Shown piece after piece: positions 10,425-20,600 of a stretch of DNA of 64,000 bases. The stretch comes from Aradus depressus (Eukaryota; Arthropoda; Insecta; Hemiptera; Aradidae). Numbering within the stretch: the stretch's first letter is position 1; every line of letters begins with the position of its first letter. Below the pieces are notes generated by a model. That model made no database searches and was not told the origin of the DNA. It was given only the letters and a program-made list of their open reading frames with translations. The DNA lies in the NCBI GenBank assembly GCA_963662175.1, contig OY759221.1, positions 2,790,001 through 2,854,000 on the forward strand. Direction: 5' to 3'. A program made the translations under genes and the position numbers.

Positions 10425-11049
10425 ATTTATGTACTTCTTGCGAAGATCATTTTTTTTCACAGAACACTTCTGAACTGATTTTAGCTATCTTTGTAAAACA
10501 AGCAGACGGTTTAATCCTCTATAATTGTTATAGTAATAAATTTTAAGTGAGGTTTAATGATAAGAAATATTCCCTCCAACTTACTTTGAAGGGAATATTT
10601 CTTATCATTAAACTTCACTTAAAATGTATTACTGTAACAAGTACAGAGGATTAAACCGTCTGCTTGTTTTACAAAGATACAGTAGAGTCCCGCTAATCCG
10701 GACACCGATTATCCAGATATCCGGTTAATCCGGAAGGGATTAAAAAATAACTAATTAAAATTTAGTAAACTAAAAATTTAATTTAGCGAGCGATAAGTAC
10801 GAAAATAATTCAAAGAGAGGGTTTGACTTGACTTACTCAGTTGGCTATGATGAAGAAGTGCTGAAAAAAGAAGACGGCGCACTAATTATTTAAAAAAAAT
10901 ATTTATCATGTGCATTTTACAGGAATTGGGTCTTTTTAATTGGAACTTTCGGTCCCATCTAGTCCGGATTAGCGGGACTGTAGCTAAAATCAGTTCACAA
11001 GTGTTCTGTGAAAAAAATGGTCTCAAGAAATACATAAATTATATATTAT
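10425..11049. mobile_element. Foldback element with nested Tigger-like MITE
   Basis: Inverted arms run from about 10425 to 10583 and back from 10589 to 10678, then continue after the insertion from 10983 to about 11049. The shared blocks include CAAGCAGACGGTTTAATCCT / AGGATTAAACCGTCTGCTTG and CACAGAACACTTCTGAACTG / CAGTTCACAAGTGTTCTGTG. Arms are over 150 bases with a centre of only a few bases, so a perfect copy would fold back on itself. Confidence 0.78.
10678..10982. mobile_element. Tigger/pogo-like MITE, about 300 bp
   Basis: TA at both sides (10678-10679, 10981-10982) flanks CAGTAGAGTCCCGCTAATCC at the left and GGATTAGCGGGACTG at the right, inverted copies differing by a four-base gap. 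The CAGT-start and the 'CGCTAATCCGGA' core are characteristic of pogo/Tigger termini. No coding capacity. Confidence 0.82.
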
Positions 11050-11317
11050 TGACTGTTTCTAAGAAAGAAGTAAGTTCTTTGTTCATATTTTTATCGTTGA
11101 TAGCCAGGTTTAGGAGTGGCGGAAACACTAACGTTTAACATTGATTTACATTTTAAACACAAATATTTTCTCCTTTTGTTTCCTGTATTATCACATCCTA
11201 TTCAAATTTAACTATATCAGCATAAGGTTAATTTATAGAAAGGAAAAAAATAATATATTTTATGGAAAGATTAAGTACTTGTTATTTTGACATAAATACA
11301 TTTTTGACTTCATGTTC

Positions 11318-11575
11318 TTCAAGCTTTACAAGTATAGGGGAGGTTATGTAATCAGTGAGATATTCTATGTTGAGTTTTCAACACTTTTTATTTTATTGTT
11401 TTTCGACCCCAGATTCTGAACATTAAAAAAAAAGTCTATATATGCACAATCACTGCGATATAATGAATATATCGCCACAACATTTTGTATGTACCTATTG
11501 TCCAAAACACCTGTCAAGTTTCAGCCGAATCAGCTTGAGCTAACCTAATCTAATAACTGGCTATGTAGTATGAGG
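11318..11575 (+). repeat. Repeat family 2, fragment
   Basis: AAGTATAGGGGAGGTTATGT followed by AATCAGTGAGATATTC and, further on, GTTTCAGCCGAATCAGCTTG, in the same order as other family members. Confidence 0.6.
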
Positions 11576-13384
11576 ATTTCAGAAGACCCTTCAATAATTT
11601 ATTTTTTGATTTTCAAACAAATCCGTAAATCCGGATTTCAGAGGGAGAGAGAACACGTGAGTTGAATAATTCGCGCTGGACGCCGGAAGCTTGCATCTTT
11701 TCGTGTTATTTGTCTTTGTCCTTCACTTTTTTCTGTTTTCCTATTTATTTACCCCCTTTTTAGTAGCCACAGTATGTCATTTTTCAAGAGATTCAATACT
11801 CCACAATAATAATTATTGTAGGATGTCTCCCTATCTGATTCATTAATCTATTTAGTATTTTAACGTATAAAAATTAGAAATATAATTTTCTTTTAATTGC
11901 TATTTTCATACTGATTTCAAAAGACCTTATTATACCCTTCTTGGTTGAAAATAGGAATGTTTTTAGGCGCAAACTCTATGGAAGTCTCACAATCGAAAAT
12001 GTTGTCATAAGAAGACTTTGTTCCTATCAGGTCAGATAGTTTTATTAAAGGAATCTATATTCTTTAGTACATCAGAGCATTGTTAACGGAACCTTTCCAT
12101 GTTTAATCCGACAACACCTTTCTAATATTATTTTTATTATATATCAATAAATAATAATAACAATAGTAAAAAATGTTTTATCTTACCATAAAATGACATC
12201 ATTCATTATTTTTTTTATAGTTGAATAAATATTTTATAGAAAGTGTCAAGCAACAATTGAAAACGGTCAATTTGATGGTCAAACAAGACATTTATAATGT
12301 TGTGAAAACTACCGATATCGGTCTTCTATACTATTTTTATCATATGATAATGTAATTCACTTTAAGAACTCTTTTCGATCTATGTTTTAAAAAAATCAAG
12401 TCAGAAAACACTTACAAACTCCGTGCCTATATGGAAATATCTAGGCTGCTGTATGGATTAATTTAGTATTGAGGAGTATGGCAAAGTTCCTAGTTTTAAA
12501 AATAACCCTAAGATGAGGTTCTTATTAGTTTACCTTAAACGGTTATAATAAACAAAAAAACTTTCCATATTTATTTTTTTGTTAATATTAATAGTTTTTT
12601 TTTTTTATTATTGGAATGGAGTGTTATTATTATTATCGAGCTCTTGTACATCTTACGATAAAAAGTGGCATCCCATTTTGTTTCTTGTATCTCCCAACTA
12701 TCGTCCCCTTCAGATAAATTACAAACTCGCTCGTATTTTATCATTGGAATTTTCATTTTTTATGAAGTCTTGTTATGGAGAAGGACCACCTCGAGGTATT
12801 TCAAATAATTTTATTATATAAATTATATTCTCTGAAATACTTTTAACATTACACAATTGTTGGGAATTTTGAGTTGAAATTATTCATATTTGGATTGTGT
12901 TAAGAAAAAAACATTATCAGGTGGGAGCTGCACGGAAATTTCAAATAGGACTTTGAATAGGTTGTGGAAACTTTGTTCAGTGTTCCTTATTTTATTAAAT
13001 ACATTTTAAATACTGTACTAAAGTACAGTAAAATATTGGTGGGTAATACACATTTAAAAAAATAATTAATAAGGGTTGTCAGTTCGTATCGTTCCCATGG
13101 CAGCAGTGGATTTCATTCTATTTAATGGATGTGCAAGAGATCATCCAATTCAATATACTTAAAATTTACGTAATTAATTCCCTTGAAACCGTTTTGGAGA
13201 ATGAATTTTTTGAAATTTTTATATATAAAAAAAAAAAAAAATTGAATGTACAAAATAACAATCCGATCTTTCCCCGAAACTTCTATGGATTTTTTTGAAT
13301 AAACCTCTAAAACGCTTCAGCTGCAACAAACCAACATTTTATTGGTGTGATAATGGACGCTAAACATTTGAAAATTCAATTGAG
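11576..13384. other. Gene-free AT-rich stretch
   Basis: Nothing recognised. A T-rich region near 12560-12620 and an A-run at about 13228-13243 are the only notable features. The open frames 12571-12756 and 12579-12821 overlap on opposite strands and lack any family pattern. Confidence 0.5.
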
Positions 13385-13545
13385 ATCCAACTGATTCGAC
13401 GGAATATTAATAGATGTCGTCCTTATCGGGCTTAGGATTTACATATAAAATGTCGTGTCGCAATGTTCATTATATCGGCAGTTACATGCACAGATATACA
13501 TATTTTTGGGGGGGAATTAGGGGGTCAGACAACTTGAAATTATAT
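13385..13545 (-). repeat. Repeat family 2, fragment
   Basis: TAGATGTCGTCCTTATCGGG, CATATAAAATGTCGTGTCGC and ATATCGGCAGTTACATG match the central part of the family in its minus orientation. Confidence 0.6.
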
Positions 13546-14451
13546 TGTGAAATACAAATATTTTTCAAAAATAAAATAAATTAACTAAAAACAAAAAACT
13601 AACAATTGAAAGAAGAGTCTACATTATCTAAAATTATAGAGACAATAATTTTATAAACGTTTAGTTAGTTATGGTTATCAGTGGGTATGACTCGAGATGG
13701 TAACAAAACTGTATGCACATACTGCACCATCTAGCTGTCAAAACTTATTCTGACTTAATTTAAGAATACATTGCAAAGAAAACATCTGTTTTAGATTCAT
13801 CAAAATCGGCTCAGTAATTTTTTCTCTAGTTGGTAACAGTGCGCGCAAAATAATACCTTCATTCATAGTCGGGTAAACACAAACAGAAATTAGTTACATA
13901 AAGCCTAATCAGTATTTTTGTTTACTTTTGTACTGACGTCATCAAATAATCTATCTTTGAACTGGCAATCTGTTATTATTAAAACAGGGAATGAATATAA
14001 AAATTCAAGGGGCGCTCGAGTCGCGTATAAAGCTCAGATTATGACCCAATTTGAAGGTTTGAATTTAGATTTTTCAGCCGATGATGATTCTCTTTACATT
14101 AAAAAATTATAATATTGTATAAAGTAGAAACTTTAATTATAATTTTCTCAGAAATTTTTTTTTTTTGGCCTTATGAACGAAGCATATTAGCGATGTATAT
14201 GCCACACGGTATTGGACATGGGAGGAGGACGAAAAGCCCAGGGGAGAACCCCAGGAATTATTTTGTTTTTCACCTTAAATTCCTTCGTATTCAAGATAAT
14301 TTAGAGTCGATAACGTTTTGTAATCAATTTTCAGTTATTCTTAGTCTCTGTTTCAAATATATTTATATTTCCAATGAAGGATGATAACAGTAGCTTGAAA
14401 CGTATTCGTTATATTTACGAAAATCTTTGGGGGGGATAAGGACTATCAAAA

Positions 14452-14751
14452 TTTAACCTCTCACAAGAGATAGCCAAGATTCGCGGGTTCGAAACCCGGC
14501 CGAGTCCCTTGGGTTTTTCTATCTAGAAAGTGAAAAAACCTTGAGCACGTAGTCCTTCGGATGGAACGTTAAGCGATGGTCCTGAGCCTGTACGATGTCA
14601 GGTCCTTGTTAAACTGTTAACCTAGGTGAATAAACCTGGGTAGGCAACATTTAGGACTCTCACAGTAGAGTCGGACTCATGTCCACTAGAGCAATTTAAT
14701 AGTAGGCGATATGACCTTGTGGGTAAAGCCCGGGCATGAGTTATAATAACT
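14452..14751 (+). repeat. SINE family 1, copy 4
   Basis: Contains the B-box-like GGGTTCGAAACCCGGCCGAG, the body TCCTTCGGATGGAACGTTAA and the tail GCCCGGGCATGAGTTATAAT. The 5' end is degraded. Confidence 0.8.
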
Positions 14752-15020
14752 AAGATTTGCGTGGAAATAGTTTCCATAGATGTCCTCTCCTTCATACAAA
14801 TTCAATCGTTGATTAGACGAAAAACTCAACTCATATTGTCCAGAACGTCGGCGCAACAAAACTTTAGTTAAAAAATAAAGAAAAACGCTTTTTTTTTTTT
14901 TTTTTTTTTTAATACTGTCTAGTTCAGAAAATTGTTTGTGTTTCACAATATCACTGCAGAAAATTATGTTAAGTATCATTAAAATATACTTAACATGTTT
15001 TGCAGAGATATTCTGAAACA

Positions 15021-15273
15021 CTTAATAAAAAGTAACGAAAAAACGTAAGTTTTTAAAAAAAATATTGTCTATTTCACAAAGATTTATAATATAGGAGTAC
15101 TTTCGGTATTGCTACCATCCTCAGCCACGATTTAACAAATACTGAGTATTTACAGTATATGTTAAGTCGTGTCTGAAGATGGTAGCAATACCGAAAGTAC
15201 TCCCATATTATATATATTTGTGAAATAGACAATATTTTTTTAAAAACATACTTTTTTTTTACTTTTTATTAAG
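15021..15273. repeat. Penelope-like terminal repeats as an inverted pair (palindrome), sub-family A
   Basis: Left and right arms are inverted copies from CTTAATAAAAAGTAAC/ACTTTTTATTAAG at the outside to AGCCACGATTTAAC/GTTAAGTCGTG near the centre, with about 23 central bases. Each arm has a hammerhead-like core: minus 15093-15123 and plus 15173-15203. The edge motif ATATTGTCTATTTCACAAA is present on both sides. Confidence 0.85.
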
Positions 15274-16812
15274 AAAACTTTAGTTGCAATGGTTTTTAGT
15301 AGTATGTTACAATTTTTCCGTGCCTAGGTTGCGATTTGACACATTTTTCATAATTTGAAATAATTATTCCATTCATTGTTTTAATTATAGTTGACTGTTT
15401 GTGAGTCAGATTTGTTAATCTTGGAATTAACTATCAGATGTGCTTATTGAAATGACGTAATAAATATAATATCTTTATAAATATAGATCATATTACCTTG
15501 TGTAACTGATTTGGGGTCCTTAGGGCGCAAAGGGCGAGTTGATGGATGTTCTTTCTCTAGCCCTTAAATTCACTTTACCTGTAACCACAGATTTCTTAAA
15601 TTATCCAATTTATTTTCAATTGAAGAAATTAAAAAAAAACTAACATCTTGGGAAAGCTTCAATTATATTACTCGATTTACTTAATAATAAATCAATACAA
15701 TAATTGTTAATATTCTCTCAAGTTTGTCTTCAAATTGGACAATCAAAAAAAAAAAAAAATACATTAATTATATGGAACAACCTAATTACTTAGCACTGCA
15801 CTATGACTTGAATAAAACTATTTATTATCTGCTAGATCAACTATGACATTTGGTCCTTGATAAGATAAAACTATTTAGAATATTTAGTTCATTTTGTAAT
15901 ATACTGTTATGATATAGGGGAGGGGGGATGTATTTTTTTTTATTATTTTATTTCATAACACCAATTTTTATTTTATTTCATAATAAATTATCGCTGATCC
16001 AGAGTCAACATTTTTATATTTAATTCTTCATCTATTCATCATGATAGCCACATCGGTTAGTTTTATGTTTTTAAAATATCTGTAATTATATCCTGTTGTT
16101 TTATATTATTTTGTATTTGGTGTTACATCCTCCAAGTATCCTGCGACTGCGAACGCAAAAATCTCTATTTATTAATTTTTTTGTGAGAAAGAAGTTAGTT
16201 AAATAATAAAACAACTTTTATTCAATATACTTGTATCGGTTTTGGGACCATTTTATTATTTTTTTTTTCAATTTTTTAAATGTTAAATTGAATGGTTTTG
16301 CACTTTTCCTTCGGTTTGTAATAAACGTCTTGTATTCGCAAAAAAATGTAGTTCCATAAATGAACTTATTGAAGCCTCATTATTGAAACTTTGTACTAAG
16401 TTAGATGGTGATTTATGAAAATCTAAAATACATGGATAGAAAGAGAAAATTAAGAAAAACATATGGATATAGGGTATTCAGGTTATGTTGGAAAGAAGAC
16501 CTGCTCCAAATGAAATTTATATATTAAACTAATTCTGATCATCTGCCGAACTTTAATTTTAATTATTTCATAAAATATAAAAAATATATATATATATATT
16601 ATGTACGTTTGTTTGTTTTTGTCAGTCATAAGCCCGACTCTACTTTGGGTGTCCTACATTTTTTCCACCCACTTGACTTAGAACCCGCCCTCTTTGGGTT
16701 ACCTGCATGTCGGATCTGTGTATAATTAATTTCATAATTTTTAATATCTAGGCAACAGTAAAGAAGAAACGGTCAACAATGTGAAAAAAAATTGAGTTCT
16801 TTATTAAAAAAA
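15274..16812. other. Gene-free AT-rich stretch
   Basis: No gene or repeat recognised. A fragment at 16620-16690 (AGCCCGACTCTACTTTGGGT) looks like a scrap of a minus-strand SINE family 1 copy. Confidence 0.5.
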
Positions 16813-17163
16813 TAATTGTTAGAAAGAGGGCGCCGGTAGCTCAGTGCTTTGCGAGCTTGTCTTCTGAGCTCAAGGTCGTGGGTTCGAGACCCGGCCGAGA
16901 CCCTTAGTTTATTTTATCTGGGAGATAAAATAAACTTAAGCTCGCCGTTCTTCGGATGGGACGTTAAGCGGTGGTCCCGAGCCTGTACGATGTCAGGTTA
17001 AAGACCCCCCAAATTTAGGGTAGGCCAAATTTAGAACTCCCGTAGTAGAGTCGGGTTCATGTCCACCAGAGTGACGAAAGAGCGCTCTGGTAGTAGGCGA
17101 TATGACCTCTTAGTTAAAGCCCGGGCATGAGTCATAAAACCTAACTTAACCTAATTGTTAGAA
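16813..17163 (+). repeat. SINE family 1, copy 5, full length with 12-bp TSD
   Basis: The 12-base sequence TAATTGTTAGAA at 16813-16824 recurs at 17152-17163. Between them is a complete element: GAGGGCGCCGGTAGCTCAGT head with A- and B-box-like promoter elements, a body with CTTCGGATGGGACGTTAAGC, and a tail CATAAAACCTAACTTAACC. The tRNA-like head and TSD length indicate LINE-mediated retroposition of a Pol III transcript. Confidence 0.92.
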
Positions 17164-17320
17164 TCTACTAAATTACTTTTAAAAACGTTGATCATCCACA
17201 GCTTATCGAAGAAAAGCGACAAATTATGAATTAAATAATAGGTACTCATTGAAAAAATAGGGGCTGTAAATACATAAATACATAGTATACAAATAGTTAT
17301 ATTATTGATTTATGTTATTT

Positions 17321-17520
17321 TATTGGAAGTTATTCAACGCCTTATAACGTGATGCTTCTTTATTGGAAGTTATTCAACGCCTTATAACGTGATGCTTCTT
17401 TATTGGAAGTTATTCAACGCCTTATAACGTGATGCTTCTTTATTGGAAGTTATTCAACGCCTTATAACGTGATGCTTCTTTATTGGAAGTTATTCAACGC
17501 CTTATAACGTGATGCTTCTT
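17321..17520. repeat. Minisatellite, 40 bp x 5, perfect
   Basis: Five identical tandem copies of a 40-base unit beginning TATTGGAAGTTATTCAACGC, ending 44 bases before the aralar exon acceptor at 17565. Complete identity means recent expansion, homogenisation or an assembly artefact. Confidence 0.97.
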
Positions 17521-17564
17521 CGCTACACTAAACATTTGTTTAATATATATATTTTTTTTTATAG

Positions 17565-17624
17565 GGGTCCAGTGGCTATCCGAAGAGAGCGAGCACTGAA
17601 AAACTACAAGAAATATTTTTAAAG
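17565..17624 (+). CDS. aralar1: aralar exon (first one visible), codons 1-20
   Basis: Sixty bases, phase 0 at both ends, coding a segment with [12 protein letters not shown] as at the start of other aralar proteins. The acceptor is a T-run followed by ATAG. A perfect five-copy minisatellite ends only 44 bases upstream, so the branch-point region sits right next to the array. No ATG is present, so a short upstream exon must supply the start. Confidence 0.93.
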
Positions 17625-20600
17625 GTATCTAAACTATTTAAGTACTTAAAAAAAATATATATTCATACATATTTTACTAATTTGTTTTGTATCAATTTTC
17701 AAATACAATTTTTCTCTTCCTGTACATAATCATGAACCACATATGTACATAATACATATGAACAACTCATTGTTGAGTTTGTTCACAATTTCTCTAAGAA
17801 TTATCTTTTTGTTATAACGTTCTTTATTTGAGATATTTTGAAAAACGTTTTATCGACGTTTTACTGTATCTCTTAAACTATAATTTAATTGTTTGTAATT
17901 TATTATTATTAAAGTAATTTTCTTATTTTAAAATATATTTCCAATGTTTTTTTTTTTTTTTTCAGCATGCGAGTATAAATAAGAAGGGAGAATGGTTTAT
18001 GACGAGCGGTGATTTTGTGAGGGGATATCTGGGACTTCTTCCACATGACAACTTCAACGATTGTTCTTTACAACTCCTTGCTGGCATTGTTGACACCAGC
18101 AAAGATGGGTGAGTCTACACAAACCTTATTACAACAATTTTCATTCAGACGTTCCCTTGAATTAGTTTTCAGTGTTACATTCAGCTTATCGGAAATTTGC
18201 CATTAGTTGTGGCAGAAATGGGAAGAACTTTCCATTATTCTTCAATGTATCTGAGTAACTTTGATATTTCTTGATAATAGCAGAAGATATGTACATTATT
18301 TGTGTGTCACGACCCTTCAGAGTACCTTTAAAAAAATAACTTGTTAGATTTTTCTTCTATACTCATTGATGTACATTCAGCAATGTTTTTTCGCACACTT
18401 GGAGTCACAAATTTTAGGTGTTAAGAATTTTCCCACCTAAAAGTAATCAAAAAGCTCAATTTTGGTAAGTCCATGGTTAACAATTTGTTTTTATTATATT
18501 TATTTATATTTAAAAGCAATAAACGTTTGATTTTTAAAAATTATTGTTACTTTATTTTCCATGGCACTAACTTTTAAACATTGTTTTCTTTCATTTTGTT
18601 TTCAACTTGATTGTAAATAAACTTCTATTATTACTCTGCTTTCTTGTGAATTGTACGAACAAAATGGTGGTAAAGAAAATATTGAAATAAGGGTAATAGA
18701 GGACTGACCCTTCTTTTGTGTCTACTTAGTCATGTCCACAAAACAGCGGGTGGGGTCTTGAGGTGACTGGCTGGTTGGGGGCTTGGGGCAGCTCCGCCGT
18801 GGCCTCTGGACTGCAATAGTCCCAGACTTGGAGGGTGTGGACGGCATTCCTCACATGCACACCCTAATCACGAAGCCTCACTATCTTCACAACTACGCCT
18901 AATGCTTACATATGTTTATATATTAGAGAGAGTGGCCTGGCGCTGCTGTTGTTGGCCCCCCTGGCCTACATTTGGGATGTCTCTTGTGGACTTATGATTC
19001 TTGTTTCGTCATTTGTATGAAGAGTGGGCTGAATAAGGATAAGAAATATCACAAGCTAGTGCTACCCTAAGTAGTTGTTCGCCCCCAATAAACCAACCAA
19101 TTCACAAAACAGGAACCGCCTTTGCAGATCAAAGTTGGTTGGCGATTTTAGTTTAAACATTACTTTAAAACATCTCTGCTGCAAGTTTGTTCTAAATACT
19201 TCATAGAACACCCAAACTTTATAACTGTCAAAATTTTATATCTTCATGTTTCAGGCTCATATCATTTTCTGAATTTCAAGCATTTGAGGGACTCCTTTGT
19301 GTCCCTGATGCACTCTATAGAACTGCATTTCAAATGTTTGACACCAGCGGAAAAGGGATGATATCATTTAGTAAGTAAATAATATTAGTTTAAACATTTA
19401 TATGCCATAATCATTTCTAAATTCAAGTTCTGTATCTTTCTCTTCATGTGGCGTATGTTGCTTGTACAGAAGTATACACACTTCAGAACTTGTCTCTGAA
19501 AATCTTACTCTACACTACAGCTTGTCTCTGAAAATCTTACTCTACACTACAGCTTGTCTCTGAAAATCTTACTCTACACTACAGCTTGTCTCTGAAAATC
19601 TTACTCTACACTACAGCTAGCGAATTAAAAATTCATATTGCCATAACTTTGTTCTTAAGTTTTTAGTCTCCAAATAATATTTCTGTGATGAGCAAGATTC
19701 GAAATCGGGAATTCCCAGGTGTTACTTAAAAATATTCTTTAAATAACTAATATATTTAATGTCCGAATACATTTTTTGCGTTCTGTGTTGATATAGTGGA
19801 AATACTAATAAATAAAATAAAATGATAGAAAAAACAATTTTTTTGAACACTTATATTGTCTTAATTCCACAAACATATACTTAAATGTGTACCGGTTTCG
19901 GCTTACGCCATCGTCAGCACAATGTTGAACATAATTATTGTTGAACATTGTGCTGACGATGGCGTAAGCCGAAACCGGTACACATTTAAGTATATGTTTG
20001 TGGAATTAGACAATATAAGTGTTCAAAAAAAGTGTTTTTTCTATCATTTTATTTTAATATATTTAACTAAGGTAATATGAAAATATTGAAGAAATTACTT
20101 AATTTGTTTATGATTTTATAACTAAAGAACTCTTCTTATTATATTCTGGTGGCGGATTTGGAAACTCTCTGTCATTATTCCTATAGACAATGAGTTTCAT
20201 CAAATTTTCATAACTTCAGGCATTGTCGTAGGCATAAATCATATTTTAAAGCAATATATATATAATACATCGACGCAATGTTCTCTTACGAACCCTTCAG
20301 TCTCTGATATATTTTTATATATTTTTTTATTGTTGATTTCAGAGGAATTTTCGGATGTGATAGCGAATATAGAGATAAACCAGAGACTGTCGTTCGACAT
20401 GGACAATACGTTCATGAAACTCTACTTTGGTAAAAATAAAAAGAGATCTATCAGCTATGCAGAATTTAGCCAGTTCTTGCACGTGAGTATCATTGTTTAC
20501 CAGACTTTAAGTTATATCGAAGCTACGTTTTTGGTTCCCCAGCTAGATGTATAGGGGATGTTATGTAATCGGTATGAAATTCGATGTCAAGTTTTAATCG

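Noticed and set aside
16840..16900. tRNA gene (A- and B-box present)
   Set aside because: The same head occurs in about two dozen copies followed by a common non-tRNA body, and no full cloverleaf forms; it is the SINE promoter.
17321..17520. CRISPR array
   Set aside because: The 40-bp units are directly adjacent with no variable spacers, and the context is eukaryotic.
1..17564. First coding exon and promoter of aralar
   Set aside because: About ten residues on an unknown exon cannot be identified by eye among many ATG-plus-GT combinations, and the exon may lie outside the window.
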